Notes: a model not told the origin generated them from the sequence alone. A DNA stretch of 64,000 nt from Mycolicibacterium rhodesiae (GCF_002086695.1 NZ_MVIH01000001.1:124001-188000); one strand, 5' to 3'; positions 9,772 through 19,243 are shown, counted from the stretch's first letter. Program-made: numbers and translations.

Positions 9772-11049
9772 ATGCCACCATGGCGCTTGCGGGACTACCG
9801 CGATGACGACATCGACCAGGCGATCCAGGTGTGGGATCAGAGCCGCGCGCCAGGGTCGGGCGAGCCGGTGTTCACCGTCGCCGAGGTGATGGCCGCCGCG
9901 CGTTCCGGGCAGCCTGCCGTGGTGGCCGAAGTGGGCGACGAGGTGGTCGCCATGGCCGTGGCGCAGACGCAGGGCGAACGGGCGTGGATCCTGCTGGTCG
10001 CGCTCGGTTCGCGGTGGCGTTATCGCGGCATCGGGAGTGCCCTGCTCGGTGACCTGGAGCGGCGGCTGCGCGCGCAGGGGGTGCGCCGGATCTGTGCGGT
10101 GCTGCCCGACGGGGCCACCGGGGCGGCGGCGATGGAGAACTCCGGCTACACCCGCCGGGAGGGTTTGGTCTATTTCGAGATGGTCGAGCATCTGGGCCTG
10201 GACCAGGCGAACCTGCTCGACGAACTCGGCGGCCAGTTCCTGCCGCCCGGCCTGTTCGACGAGATGGCCGGCATGGAGCAGGAGAAGCAGATCATCGAAC
10301 GCCGCATCGTCGACCCGCTGGCGCACCCGGACGTCGCTGAGCGTTACGGGGTGCAGCCGCCCAAAGCGGTGATCCTCTTCGGACCGCCCGGAACCGGCAA
10401 GACGAGCTTCGCGAAAGCGATCTCGTCGCGGCTCGGCTGGCCGTTCGTGGAGCTCTTCCCGTCGCGGCTGGCCGCCACCGGCAACGGCGGCCTGGCGGCC
10501 TCGCTGCGGGAGGCCTTCGCCGAACTGGCCGAACTCGACGAGCTGGTGTTGTTCATCGATGAGGTGGAGGAGATCGCGACCGCACGGTCCGGCGCGACCA
10601 CGGCCGAGCTGGGTGTCACCAACGAACTCCTCAAGCTGATTCCGGCATTCAGGCAGAAGGACAACCGGCTGCTGGTGTGCGCCACCAACGCGGTCCATTC
10701 CCTGGACTCGGCGTTTCTGCGGCCCGGCCGTTTCGACTACGTGATCCCCGTCGGTCCCCCGGATCAGCCGGCTCGCCGGGCGGTGTGGCAGCGCTACCTC
10801 GGCAAGGCGCTGGTCCACGTCGACGTCGACCGTCTTGTCGGCGCCTCGGAGTTCTTCACCCCAGCCGACATCGAATTCGCCGCGCGCAAGGGTTCGCAGG
10901 CCGCCTTCGAACGCGAGATGCGCCACGGGCTCGGCCAGCCGGCCACCACCGAGGACTACCTTGCTGCGATCGGCGAGGTCAGGCCGACACTGACCGCCGA
11001 CATGCTGGCCGAATTCGACCGCGGCAAAACCGATTTCGCTCGCGTGTAG
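9772..11049 (+). CDS. GNAT acetyltransferase fused to AAA+ ATPase
   Basis: A 425-residue two-domain protein. Residues 5-140 form a GNAT domain, with the acetyl-CoA loop visible as SRWRYRGIGSALL. From about 165 it is an AAA+ ATPase: Walker A FGPPGTGKTS near 205, Walker B LVLFIDEVEE near 262, sensor ATN near 304, and the arginine-rich SRH segment FLRPGRFD. The start is fixed by GGAGG at 9761-9765 before the ATG at 9772. The AAA part is closest in look to the FtsH/proteasomal type, but no protease domain is present. Role unknown; not part of the M. tuberculosis order I remember. Confidence 0.85.
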   Translation: MPPWRLRDYRDDDIDQAIQVWDQSRAPGSGEPVFTVAEVMAAARSGQPAVVAEVGDEVVAMAVAQTQGERAWILLVALGSRWRYRGIGSALLGDLERRLRAQGVRRICAVLPDGATGAAAMENSGYTRREGLVYFEMVEHLGLDQANLLDELGGQFLPPGLFDEMAGMEQEKQIIERRIVDPLAHPDVAERYGVQPPKAVILFGPPGTGKTSFAKAISSRLGWPFVELFPSRLAATGNGGLAASLREAFAELAELDELVLFIDEVEEIATARSGATTAELGVTNELLKLIPAFRQKDNRLLVCATNAVHSLDSAFLRPGRFDYVIPVGPPDQPARRAVWQRYLGKALVHVDVDRLVGASEFFTPADIEFAARKGSQAAFEREMRHGLGQPATTEDYLAAIGEVRPTLTADMLAEFDRGKTDFARV

Positions 11050-11068
11050 TGCCGTTCACGCGGTGGGG

Positions 11069-11133
11069 TCGCCGAAGCTGTTGTTGCCGACACGAAGTGC
11101 GAGTACAGGGCGCGGTAACGACAGGCTCGGTGA
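11069..11133. terminator. Long imperfect hairpin after the GNAT-AAA gene
   Basis: Arms 11069-11088 and 11114-11133 pair over about 18 bp with two GU pairs and single-base bulges; core CTGTTGTTGCC with GGTAACGACAG. No U-tract. A mycobacterial-type terminator is the simplest reading. The right arm is also the first copy of the direct repeat described below. Confidence 0.5.
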
Positions 11134-11138
11134 GCGCG
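11103..11138. repeat. Direct repeat, copy 1, left of the FAD oxidoreductase gene
   Basis: A 36-base stretch matching 12845-12880 at 33 of 36 positions, with an uninterrupted 24-base match (11109-11132). It lies 55 bp after the GNAT-AAA stop and 126 bp before the FAD gene start. Confidence 0.85.
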
Positions 11139-11149
11139 ATCCGCGTCAG

Positions 11150-11264
11150 TTAGGCGCTTCCTTAGAATTCCCATAACTTTCCCTTATTTTTCTTAATCTC
11201 GTGTTAGGGTCACCACCCATGGCTGCGGATGACGCCGTCGGCGCAGCGGGACGGAGGCGACCAC
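11150..11264 (+). promoter_or_regulatory. AT-rich upstream region of the FAD oxidoreductase gene
   Basis: The stretch 11155-11215 is strikingly AT-rich for this genome (TTAGAATTCCCATAAC, CTTATTTTTCTTAATC) and sits just inside the left direct repeat. It probably holds the gene's promoter. GGAGG at 11253-11257 supports the ATG at 11265. The base composition is unlike any other intergenic stretch in the window. Confidence 0.5.
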
Positions 11265-12860
11265 ATGACCGAATTGGGTTCGCACGCGGTGGTTCTCGGA
11301 GCGGGTATGGCGGGACTGTTTGCGGCGCGGGTTTTGTCGGAGTTCTATTCGTCCATCACCGTCGTGGAACGCGACACCTTGCCGGAATGCGCCGAGCAGC
11401 GGACCGGGGTGCCGCAGGGACGTCATCTGCACAGCTTGCTGAGTCGCGGCACGCAGGCGATCGGTGAGCTGTTTCCCGGAATCCTGGCTGAGATGGGAGC
11501 GGACGGGGCCGTCGTCGACGACGGCAACGACTTGTCGCGGGTTTATGTCCGGATCGGCGATCACGAGCTCAATCCCGTTGGTCACCTGGCAGATCCGCAA
11601 GCGGTCGCCGCCTACCAAGCCAGCCGGCCGTTCCTTGAGTTCCATCTGCGCCGACGCGTGAATGGGCTGCCGAATGTCACCCTCGTCGGGCAGCGGAACA
11701 TCGTGGGACCGGTATTGACGGACGGTTCAGTCGCCGGGGTGCGGGTCATCGATCGCGAGACCGGCAGCCCGGCGATCCTCGGCGCCGATCTGGTGGTCGA
11801 CGCCACCGGGCGTGCAGCGTGCTCCGCGCGCTTCCTGGCGAACCAGGGCTTCGGTGTGGTGCCCGAGAAGCGGGTCCCGTCGACCGGGGGATATTCCAGT
11901 CAGCTGTTGCATATCCCGCCAGGGCGCATTCGGCACCGCTTGGCCTTCGTCAACCAGGGCAGGCGGGCGCCGGGAGCGATGCTCGTCGCCTATGAGCGCG
12001 ATACCTGGATGCTGGCAGTCTCCCGGTCGGATGAATGCGGGCCTCCGCCAAGCAGTTACGCCGAGATGATGCGAACCGTCGAGCCGATGTTGCCTACCGA
12101 GATGGTGGCCGGGCTGCGTGACGCTACGTGTATTGGGGAGATCTCGATCTCGCGCAATACGGGTGCTGTGTGGCGACGCTATGACCAGGCCGCGGACCTG
12201 CCGGCGGGACTGGTTGTCCTCGGTGATGCCCTGTGCAGCCTCAACCCGCTTCACGGGCAAGGTATGACCATGGCTGCCCTGCAGGCCCTTTCATTACGCG
12301 ACTGTCTGCGCGCAGGCGCCGCCGACTCGCCCCGGCGCTTCTATCGGGCCGCGGCCGAACACATCGGCCCGGTGTGGGCGGTCAATAGGGCCAACGACCA
12401 GCCCCAGCCTGCTTCAGGCCACCACACCCAGGCGTGGATGCAGCGTGCAGTGCTGCGGGCTGCCGGCACGGATATCGCTGTGGCTGAACAAATTCTGCGG
12501 GTTCGTGGCCTCATCGATTCGCCCGCGAGGCTGCGGGAGCGGCGGTTCCTCGTCCGAGTCCTGCTCGCCAACCTCCGCCATCCGCGAGCGACACTCTTCA
12601 GCTCGCCTGCCACCTCGCACTCGTCGCTCAACGGAACCGACGAACAGGCCATCCGTGCGCTTGTCGACCGTCAGACACATCGCCGCCGGGCGCCAACCCA
12701 GATCACCCGACTGCGTTATCTCACGCCCGATGTGGCGTTGATCCAAGCCCGCACGGCGATCACTGGACCAATCCGGCGACGGACCCGTCGCAACACCAGC
12801 GTCGCGGTACGTACCGGCGACGGTTGGCTGTTGGCCTTTTCGCAGAACACGGCGCGGTAA
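11265..12860 (+). CDS. FAD-dependent oxidoreductase with a shortened SgcJ/NTF2-like C-terminus
   Basis: A 531-residue flavoprotein. The N-terminal FAD motif is VVLGAGMAGLFAARVL (about residues 9-24), and the second FAD-binding motif GDALCSLNPLHGQGM lies near 330, as in aromatic hydroxylases/squalene-epoxidase-like enzymes. From about 457 the sequence changes to DEQAIRALVDRQ and then RYLTPDVALIQA...VAVRTGDGWLLAFSQNT, which resembles the first helix and the last three strands of SgcJ/EcaC NTF2-like proteins with the middle missing. The last codons and stop lie in direct-repeat copy 2. Probably horizontally acquired; substrate unknown. Confidence 0.82.
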   Translation: MTELGSHAVVLGAGMAGLFAARVLSEFYSSITVVERDTLPECAEQRTGVPQGRHLHSLLSRGTQAIGELFPGILAEMGADGAVVDDGNDLSRVYVRIGDHELNPVGHLADPQAVAAYQASRPFLEFHLRRRVNGLPNVTLVGQRNIVGPVLTDGSVAGVRVIDRETGSPAILGADLVVDATGRAACSARFLANQGFGVVPEKRVPSTGGYSSQLLHIPPGRIRHRLAFVNQGRRAPGAMLVAYERDTWMLAVSRSDECGPPPSSYAEMMRTVEPMLPTEMVAGLRDATCIGEISISRNTGAVWRRYDQAADLPAGLVVLGDALCSLNPLHGQGMTMAALQALSLRDCLRAGAADSPRRFYRAAAEHIGPVWAVNRANDQPQPASGHHTQAWMQRAVLRAAGTDIAVAEQILRVRGLIDSPARLRERRFLVRVLLANLRHPRATLFSSPATSHSSLNGTDEQAIRALVDRQTHRRRAPTQITRLRYLTPDVALIQARTAITGPIRRRTRRNTSVAVRTGDGWLLAFSQNTAR

Positions 12861-12880
12861 CGACAGGCTCGGTGGGCGCG
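12845..12880. repeat. Direct repeat, copy 2, right of the FAD oxidoreductase gene
   Basis: Second copy of the 36-base repeat at 11103-11138. It contains the FAD gene's stop codon (12858-12860) and ends nine bases before the last codon of convergent ligB. Confidence 0.85.
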
Positions 12881-12889
12881 CGAGCCCGG

Positions 12890-14425
12890 TCAGTCGCGCT
12901 CGTAGAACGCGCGCACGGTGTCGACGGTGTCGGCCTCGGCAGGGCTCTTGTCGTCGCGGTATCGCAGCACCCGCGCGAAGCGCAGCGCCATTCCGGCGGG
13001 ATACCGGGTGGAGCCCTGTACCCCGTCGAAGGCGATCTCGACGACCTGCTCGGGCCGCACCGGGACCACGTACTTGTCGAGCGGGCCGGTCGCCAGTTCG
13101 CTGAACCGCGCGGTCTGCCAGTCCAGCATCGCGTCGGTCATGCCCTTGAATGTCTTGCCCAGCATCACGAAGTCACCGCTGTCCGGATCGCGGGCGCCCA
13201 GATGGATATTCGACAGCTTGCCCGTCCGCCGGCCCGAGCCCCATTCCACCGCCAGCACCACCAGATCAAGGGTGTGCACCGGCTTGACCTTCAGCCAGCC
13301 TGCTCCGCGGCGTCCAGCCTCGTAGGGCGAGGCGGGCGATTTGGCCATCACGCCTTCGTGCCCGGCCGCCAGAGTCACATCCAGGAACTGCTGTGCCGCG
13401 GCGGCATCCGTGGTGGCCAGCCGGTCGACGCGCTGATCGGCGGGCACGATCGCGTCCAGCGCGGCGAGCCGGGCATGCGTCGGTTCGTCGAGCAGGTCGA
13501 CGCCGTCGAGGTGGAGGATGTCGAAGAAGAACACCGAAAGTTGTTGTGCCGCCCGCGCTGCGGCCACGTCGGCACTCTTGCCGAACCGGGAAGCGGTGAC
13601 CTGAAATCTGTGCGGACGGTTGTCGGGGCGCAGAGCGATCGCCTCCCCGTCGGCGATCAGGGAAGTCACCGGCAACGCCAGCGCGGCGTCCACCACCTCG
13701 GGCAACCGGGCCGTCACGTCATCGAGGCTGCGGGTGTAGACGGTCACGTCGTCACCCGAGCGGTGAATCTGTACGCGAGCACCGTCGAGCTTGGCCTCGA
13801 AAATCGCGTCGCCGCTGAGGCGTTCGAGCGCGTCGGCCACGCCGGTTGCGGTTTGGGCCAGCATCGGACCCACCGGTTTGCCCACAGTCAGCGTGAATGC
13901 GCCGAGCGCTTCGGCTCCGCCGGTCAGCGCCGAGGCCGCCACCGCAGGCAGATCGCCACCGAGCATGGCTGCCCGGCGAACGGCCGCGGCGGGCAGGCCG
14001 GCCGCCTTCGCCACCGCGTCGACCATCACCCCGGCCTGTGCGCCTTGACGCAACTCACCGCCGAGCAACCGGCGCAGGAACACCTGCTCGGTGTCGGTTG
14101 CCGTGCCGAACAGACCGCCGAGCAGCTCGGCCCGCCGGGCCTGCGAGCCCTTGCCCGCGACGGCGCCGATCTCGGTGAACGTCACATCGACTGCGGCCAC
14201 GGTCAGCGTGGACTCCTCGGCCGGTGCGGGCAATGACCGCAACGCCGCCCAGCCCACCCCGATCTGGCGCTGTGGGAGATCGCCGGACAGCCACGACACC
14301 ACGACCTGAACCACCCGTGGATCTCCGACGCCTGACAACAGGTCGGCGATCCGCGCCACCTTCGCCAGCCGCGATGACGTCGCCGACACATCGGCGGAGG
14401 CGGCCACGACATCGCCGAGCAACAT
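12890..14425 (-). CDS. ligB: ATP-dependent DNA ligase LigB
   Basis: A 511-residue ATP-dependent DNA ligase. An N-terminal DNA-binding domain (about 1-180) precedes the nucleotidyltransferase domain with the KxDG motif [13 protein letters not shown] (catalytic Lys near 212), motif [13 protein letters not shown], motif [10 protein letters not shown] and motif [15 protein letters not shown], then an OB domain. It joins nicks using ATP through a ligase-AMP intermediate; mycobacteria carry it as an accessory to NAD-dependent LigA. Start MLLGDVV is the conserved one; the frame opens seven codons earlier. Corresponds to Rv3062 by position. Confidence 0.93.
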   Translation of the reverse strand: MLLGDVVAASADVSATSSRLAKVARIADLLSGVGDPRVVQVVVSWLSGDLPQRQIGVGWAALRSLPAPAEESTLTVAAVDVTFTEIGAVAGKGSQARRAELLGGLFGTATDTEQVFLRRLLGGELRQGAQAGVMVDAVAKAAGLPAAAVRRAAMLGGDLPAVAASALTGGAEALGAFTLTVGKPVGPMLAQTATGVADALERLSGDAIFEAKLDGARVQIHRSGDDVTVYTRSLDDVTARLPEVVDAALALPVTSLIADGEAIALRPDNRPHRFQVTASRFGKSADVAAARAAQQLSVFFFDILHLDGVDLLDEPTHARLAALDAIVPADQRVDRLATTDAAAAQQFLDVTLAAGHEGVMAKSPASPYEAGRRGAGWLKVKPVHTLDLVVLAVEWGSGRRTGKLSNIHLGARDPDSGDFVMLGKTFKGMTDAMLDWQTARFSELATGPLDKYVVPVRPEQVVEIAFDGVQGSTRYPAGMALRFARVLRYRDDKSPAEADTVDTVRAFYERD

Positions 14426-14476
14426 GGCTCCAGGTTGGCACGGCACTACGACAACCCGCCCGGGACAACCACGGCG

Positions 14477-16015
14477 TCAGGAGACTTCGAAGGACACCGA
14501 GTGCCAGCCCGTCGCACCGTCGGGTGCCGGAGGCGCCTGGTCTTGCGTCTGCACCGCACCGGTGTTGTCGGTGGCGCGGACCGTGATCGTGTGGAACCCG
14601 TTCTGGGTGGCCGTCCACGGGAAGCTCCACAGTCGCCAGGTGTCGTTCGAGTAGGCCGCACCCAGCTGCGCCTGCTGCCACGGTCCGTCGTCGATGCGGA
14701 CTTCGACGGCCTTCACGCCCCGGTTCTGCGCCCACGCCACCCCGCCGAAGGTCACCGGCCCCTTGGCCACCTTCTGACCGTCGCGCGGCACGTCGACCCG
14801 TGACTCGGTCTTGATCGGACCGCGCTCGGACCAGCCGAGCTTGGTCCAGTAGGCCTGCACCCGGTCGAAGCGGGTCAGTTCCAGGTCCACCACCCACTTG
14901 GTGGCCGAGACGTAGCCGTACAGCCCGGGCACCACGAGCCGCGCGGGGTAGCCGTGTTCGACCGGCAGTGGCACGCCGTTCATCCCGATCGCGAGGATCG
15001 CGTCGCGGCCGTCGGTGAGCGCCTCCACCGGGGTGCCTGCGGTGAACCCGTCGACCGACGTCGAGAGCACCATGTCGGCATCGGTGTGGATTCCGCTGTC
15101 CCGCAACAGGTCCCTGACCCGGTAACCCGTCCAGGTGGCGTTGGATATCAAATCACCGCCGACCGGGTTGGACACGCACGTCAACGTCACGACCTTGTCG
15201 ATCGGCTCGAACTTCTTCAAGTCGTCGAAGGTGTAGGTGATTTCGCGGTCGACCATCCCGTGGATGCGCAGCCGGAAGTCGGCACGGGACAGTTGTGGGA
15301 CGCTCAGAGCGGTATCGATGCGGTAGAAGTCGCCGTTGCCGGTGATGAAGCTGGGCAGTTGGACGCCGGCCGGTGTGACATCGGCGGGAACCGGCGACGG
15401 CGGCGCGGCCGAGGGCAGCGCGAAGGTGTCCCGGTCGCCGGACACCGAGTGCAGTCGCCGGGTGATCACCACGCCCGCAACGCCTCCGAGCAACCCGAGT
15501 CCGGCAAACCCCAGCGTCGCGAGCGACAGCCTGCGGCCTGGATCTACTTCGGCTTCGTCGGGGGTGTCGGTGGCACGCCTTTCGGCGATGCGGCCCGAAG
15601 TCAGTAGCCGCAAGACCGCGATCCCGCAGACCGCGCCGAGCAGGGTCGGAATGATGTCGACCGGCCGAGCGCCCGGCCGGGCCAGCACCGCCGCGCTGCC
15701 GGCGGCGGCCGCGAGCAGAAACGCCACCGAGCCGACCGGGATGCGGGACCGTTCCCAGATCGCGGCGACGGCGGCCAGCACCGCGATCACCGCGATCACG
15801 GCCACGGAGAGGAACAACTTGTCGGCCGTGCCGAAGGTCAGGATCGCCCATTCCTTCACCGGCCCGGGCGTCGCGTTGATGACCGCGGTGCCCACGGCGG
15901 TCCGCGCATCGGCTGCCGGCGAGAAGAAAGCCGCGCTCAGCTGGACCACGCCGAGAGCGACGGCGGCGGCCGCCACGCCGGCGCCCATGCGCAGACCGGT
16001 CGAGGTTTGGGCCAT
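14477..16015 (-). CDS. Membrane-anchored molybdopterin-dependent oxidoreductase (sulfite oxidase family)
   Basis: A 512-residue protein. Residues 1-190 carry about five hydrophobic segments; the rest is an exported sulfite-oxidase-type Mo-cofactor domain, with the putative Mo-ligand Cys in VVTLTCVSNPVGG near 283 and GYPARLVVPGLYGYVSAKW-like residues around 375. The last 100 residues form the immunoglobulin-like dimerisation domain (VEVRIDDGPWQQAQLG). Actual substrate unknown. The catalytic domain lies after the last membrane segment and is presumably extracytoplasmic. Confidence 0.88.
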   Translation of the reverse strand: MAQTSTGLRMGAGVAAAAVALGVVQLSAAFFSPAADARTAVGTAVINATPGPVKEWAILTFGTADKLFLSVAVIAVIAVLAAVAAIWERSRIPVGSVAFLLAAAAGSAAVLARPGARPVDIIPTLLGAVCGIAVLRLLTSGRIAERRATDTPDEAEVDPGRRLSLATLGFAGLGLLGGVAGVVITRRLHSVSGDRDTFALPSAAPPSPVPADVTPAGVQLPSFITGNGDFYRIDTALSVPQLSRADFRLRIHGMVDREITYTFDDLKKFEPIDKVVTLTCVSNPVGGDLISNATWTGYRVRDLLRDSGIHTDADMVLSTSVDGFTAGTPVEALTDGRDAILAIGMNGVPLPVEHGYPARLVVPGLYGYVSATKWVVDLELTRFDRVQAYWTKLGWSERGPIKTESRVDVPRDGQKVAKGPVTFGGVAWAQNRGVKAVEVRIDDGPWQQAQLGAAYSNDTWRLWSFPWTATQNGFHTITVRATDNTGAVQTQDQAPPAPDGATGWHSVSFEVS

Positions 16016-16175
16016 ACGGCCAACCTACCGCTGGGTAGACACCCTGTCCGTGACCGTTTGATGACGAGCGGTAACGTGCGTACCGGCTTGGGCGCCACCG
16101 GGGTGTCCCCGCGAATTGAACTGCGAACTGTAAGCGGCACGGGAACCGAGCCGCGTCAACGGACAGGAGTATCGG

Positions 16176-16934
16176 ATGGAGATCTCGGGCAAGAAGGTGG
16201 TCGTCATCGGCGGCGCGTCGGGCTTCGGGCGGGCAAGCGCTGAACTGCTGGCCTCCCGCGGAGCTCAGGTGGCGATTCTCGACCGCGAAGGCACCGACGG
16301 CCCCGAGGTCGCGTCCAGTGTGGGCGGCCCGTTCATCCCGGTCGACGTCACCGACTTCGCCGGCACCGAAAAGGTGCTTGCCGACGCGGTCGAGGCGCTT
16401 GGTGGCCTGCACGTCGTGCTGACCACCGCCGGTGGCGGTGTCGCGGAGAAGACGTTCGGCAAGAACGGCCCGCACGCCCTGGAGACCTTCCAGAGCACGA
16501 TCAACCTCAACCTGATCGCCAGCTTCAACATCAGCCGCCTCGCGGCCGCGCACATGGCCAACAACGAGCCCGAAGACGAAGAGCGCGGCGTCATCATCAA
16601 CACCGCCTCGATCGCCGCGTTCGAAGGCCAGATCGGCCAGGTTGCTTACACGGCCGCCAAGGCCGGCATCGCCGGCATGTGCCTGACCATGGCTCGCGAC
16701 CTCGGCCCGGTCGGCATTCGCGCGCTCGCAATCGCGCCCAGCCTGTTCGCCACCGGCCTGACCAAGGGCATTCCCGACGAGTTCGCCAAGGCGCTGACCA
16801 AGGACGCCGCCTTCCCGAAGCGACTCGGCCGCCCCGAAGAATTCGCCAAGCTGGTCGCCGCGATCGTCGACAACCCGATGCTCAACGGGCAGTGCATCCG
16901 TCTCGACGCCGGGCAGCGGTTCGCCCCCAAGTGA
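16176..16934 (+). CDS. SDR family dehydrogenase (type II 3-hydroxyacyl-CoA dehydrogenase-like)
   Basis: A 252-residue SDR with GGASGFGRASAELLASRGAQVAILDR at the N-terminus, FNISRLAAAHMANN, and active site S...YTAAKAGIAGM near 162. FATGLTKGIP and the ending GQCIRLDAGQRFAPK are characteristic of HSD17B10-type 3-hydroxyacyl-CoA dehydrogenases, which oxidise 3-hydroxyacyl-CoA with NAD. RBS ACAGGAG lies just before the ATG. Followed 89 bp later by fadE22 on the same strand, consistent with a shared beta-oxidation role. Confidence 0.88.
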   Translation: MEISGKKVVVIGGASGFGRASAELLASRGAQVAILDREGTDGPEVASSVGGPFIPVDVTDFAGTEKVLADAVEALGGLHVVLTTAGGGVAEKTFGKNGPHALETFQSTINLNLIASFNISRLAAAHMANNEPEDEERGVIINTASIAAFEGQIGQVAYTAAKAGIAGMCLTMARDLGPVGIRALAIAPSLFATGLTKGIPDEFAKALTKDAAFPKRLGRPEEFAKLVAAIVDNPMLNGQCIRLDAGQRFAPK

Positions 16935-17023
16935 TCCGGGCGCCGTACTGCGGTCAACCGGCTGTGGTAAGGCATTAGAGCAATAGGGATTGGGCCGGGC
17001 ACCGCCGCCTCGAGGAGGATCCG

Positions 17024-19189
17024 ATGGGTATCGCACTGACCGACGACCACCGTGAACTCAGTGAGGTGGCGCGCTCATTTCTGAGCACGCAGAAGGCGAG
17101 GGCGGCCGCACGCGCACTGCTCGCCGACGACGCCGAGGAGACGGCTCCACCGTTCTGGGCCGAGCTGGCAGGGTTGGGCTGGCTCGGGTTGCACGTCGAC
17201 GAACAGTACGGCGGTTCGGGTTTCGGGTTGCCGGAGCTGGTGGTCGTCGTCGACGAGCTCGGACGCGCGGTGGCGCCAGGCCCGTTCGTCCCCACCGTCG
17301 TCGCGTCGGCGGTGGTGTCGGCGGCGGGCAGCGACGAGCAGAAGGCGCGATTGCTGCCCGGTCTGGCCGATGGATCCGTCACTGCCGCAGTCGGATTCGG
17401 CGGCGACCTCACCCTGTCCGGTGACACCGCCGGCGGCGACGCGGGCGTGGTCCTCGGCGCCGGACTCGCCGACTTGCTGGTGCTCGTCGCCGACGACGAT
17501 GTGCTGCTGGTGCAGCGAAGCGCAGACGGGGTCTCGGTCGAACTGCCTGGCAGCCTCGACCGGGCGCGGCGCTCCGGGCGGGTGACGCTGCGCGACGTCG
17601 CGGTGGCAGGCAACGTGCTCACCGGGGCGCGCAGCGTGGCGCTGGCCTTGGCGCGCACGCTGTTCGCAGCCGAGGCCGCGGGCGGAGCGTCGGATTGTGT
17701 GGACACCGCTGTTGAATACGCCAAGGTCCGTGAGCAGTTCGGCCGCACCATCGCGACCTTCCAGGCGATCAAGCATCACTGCGCTGACATGATCGTCGGC
17801 TCGGAATCGGCGGTCGCCGTCGTGTGGGACGCCGCCCGTGCCTTCGCCGACGATCCGAAGCAGTTCGAACTGATCGCAGCGGCGGCGGCCGCATTGGCGT
17901 TTCCGGCCTATGTCCGCAACGCGGAGTTGAACATTCAGGTGCACGGCGGTATCGGCTTCACCTGGGAGCACGACGCGCATCTGCATCTTCGGCGGGCGCT
18001 GACCGTGCAGGCGGTCCTCGGCGGGGACGGCCCGGCCACCGACGTGTTCACCCTGACCGACGCCGGCCACGGCCGCGCCAACAGCCTGGACCTGCCGCCC
18101 GAGGCCGAGCAGCTGCGCACTCAAATCCGCTCTGATGCCGTTGAACTCGCCAAGCTGGATGAGAAGGCGCAACTCGACGAGCTGATCGCGACGGGGTATG
18201 TGATGCCGCACTGGCCGAAGCCGTGGGGCCGGGCTGCCGGTGCCGTCGAGCAATTGCTGATCGAAGAGGAGTTCGCCGCCGCCGGTGTCAAGCGGCCGGA
18301 CTACGGCATCACCGGCTGGGTGATCCTGACCCTGGTTCAGCACGGAACTCCTTCTCAGATCGAGCGATTCGTCGAGAAGGCACTGCGCAAGGACGAGATC
18401 TGGTGCCAGCTGTTCTCCGAACCGTCGGCGGGTTCGGACGCCGCGGCGGTCAAGACCCGGGCCACTCGCGTGGACGGCGGATGGAAGATCAGCGGCCAGA
18501 AGGTGTGGACCAGCGGTGCGCACTACTGCAAGCGCGGCCTGGCCACGGTGCGCACCGATTTCGAGGTGCCCAAGCACGCCGGCATCACGACAGTGATCCT
18601 GGACATGGAGGCGCCAGGGGTGGAGGTTCGGCCCTTACGCCAGATCACCGGCGGCGCCGACTTCAACGAGGTGTTCTTCGATGACGTGTTCGTCCCCGAC
18701 GAGGATGTGGTCGGGGAGCCGAACGCCGGGTGGACCGTCGCGCGCGCCACGCTGGGCAACGAGCGGGTGAGCATCGGTGGCGGCGCAGGCACGATCGCTC
18801 CGGCGGCGGCGTGGCTGGTGTCGCTGACCAAGGCTCACGGCGACCGCGTCGCCGGTGCAATTCAGTGGGTCGGCCGGTTCCTGGCCAGAGACCAGGCGCT
18901 GCGTCTGCTGAACCTACGCCGCGTTGTTCGCGCGTTGGAGGGCGCCGGGCCCGGCCCGGAAGGCAACATCACCAAACTCATTCTGGCCGAACAGTTCCAG
19001 GAGCAAGGCACCATTGCTGCGGCACTGGTCGGACCGGATGCGGCACTCGAGGGTGGCGAGGGCGAACTGGCAGGGCGGGCGGCCCTGGGTTCGCGTGCAC
19101 TGTCCATCGCCGGCGGCACGTCGGAGATCACCCGCAACCAGATCGCCGAGCGCATCCTCGGCATGCCGCGGGACCCGCTGATCAAGTAA
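17024..19189 (+). CDS. fadE22: Double-domain acyl-CoA dehydrogenase FadE22
   Basis: A 721-residue fusion of two acyl-CoA dehydrogenase units. The first (about 1-345) ends in QVHGGIGFTWEHDAHLHLRR; the second (about 365-721) has QLFSEPSAGSDAAAVKTRA and ends GGTSEITRNQIAERILGMPRD. The whole length and layout match mycobacterial FadE22 and the place next to ligB fits Rv3061c. GAGGAGG precedes the ATG. A fused pair probably replaces the heterodimer seen for other FadE enzymes. Acyl substrate unknown. Confidence 0.9.
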   Translation: MGIALTDDHRELSEVARSFLSTQKARAAARALLADDAEETAPPFWAELAGLGWLGLHVDEQYGGSGFGLPELVVVVDELGRAVAPGPFVPTVVASAVVSAAGSDEQKARLLPGLADGSVTAAVGFGGDLTLSGDTAGGDAGVVLGAGLADLLVLVADDDVLLVQRSADGVSVELPGSLDRARRSGRVTLRDVAVAGNVLTGARSVALALARTLFAAEAAGGASDCVDTAVEYAKVREQFGRTIATFQAIKHHCADMIVGSESAVAVVWDAARAFADDPKQFELIAAAAAALAFPAYVRNAELNIQVHGGIGFTWEHDAHLHLRRALTVQAVLGGDGPATDVFTLTDAGHGRANSLDLPPEAEQLRTQIRSDAVELAKLDEKAQLDELIATGYVMPHWPKPWGRAAGAVEQLLIEEEFAAAGVKRPDYGITGWVILTLVQHGTPSQIERFVEKALRKDEIWCQLFSEPSAGSDAAAVKTRATRVDGGWKISGQKVWTSGAHYCKRGLATVRTDFEVPKHAGITTVILDMEAPGVEVRPLRQITGGADFNEVFFDDVFVPDEDVVGEPNAGWTVARATLGNERVSIGGGAGTIAPAAAWLVSLTKAHGDRVAGAIQWVGRFLARDQALRLLNLRRVVRALEGAGPGPEGNITKLILAEQFQEQGTIAAALVGPDAALEGGEGELAGRAALGSRALSIAGGTSEITRNQIAERILGMPRDPLIK

Positions 19190-19219
19190 TCGACGCGACG
19201 CTACGCCGTTGGCAAACCG

Positions 19220-19243
19220 TTTCTGTGGTATTCACCGCAGAAA
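19220..19243. promoter_or_regulatory. Inverted repeat between fadE22 and the peptidase-like gene
   Basis: Arms TTTCTGTGGT and ACCGCAGAAA (one GU), four-base loop, 30 bp after the fadE22 stop and 27 bp before the next start. Could be a weak terminator or an operator. Confidence 0.35.

Noticed and set aside
11103..12880. Insertion sequence
   Set aside because: The only gene between the repeats is a flavoenzyme; no transposase or terminal inverted repeats were found.
12824..14236. Plus-strand 470-codon ORF over ligB
   Set aside because: Composition is His/Arg/Gly-rich and typical of an antisense shadow; the minus frame carries all ligase motifs.
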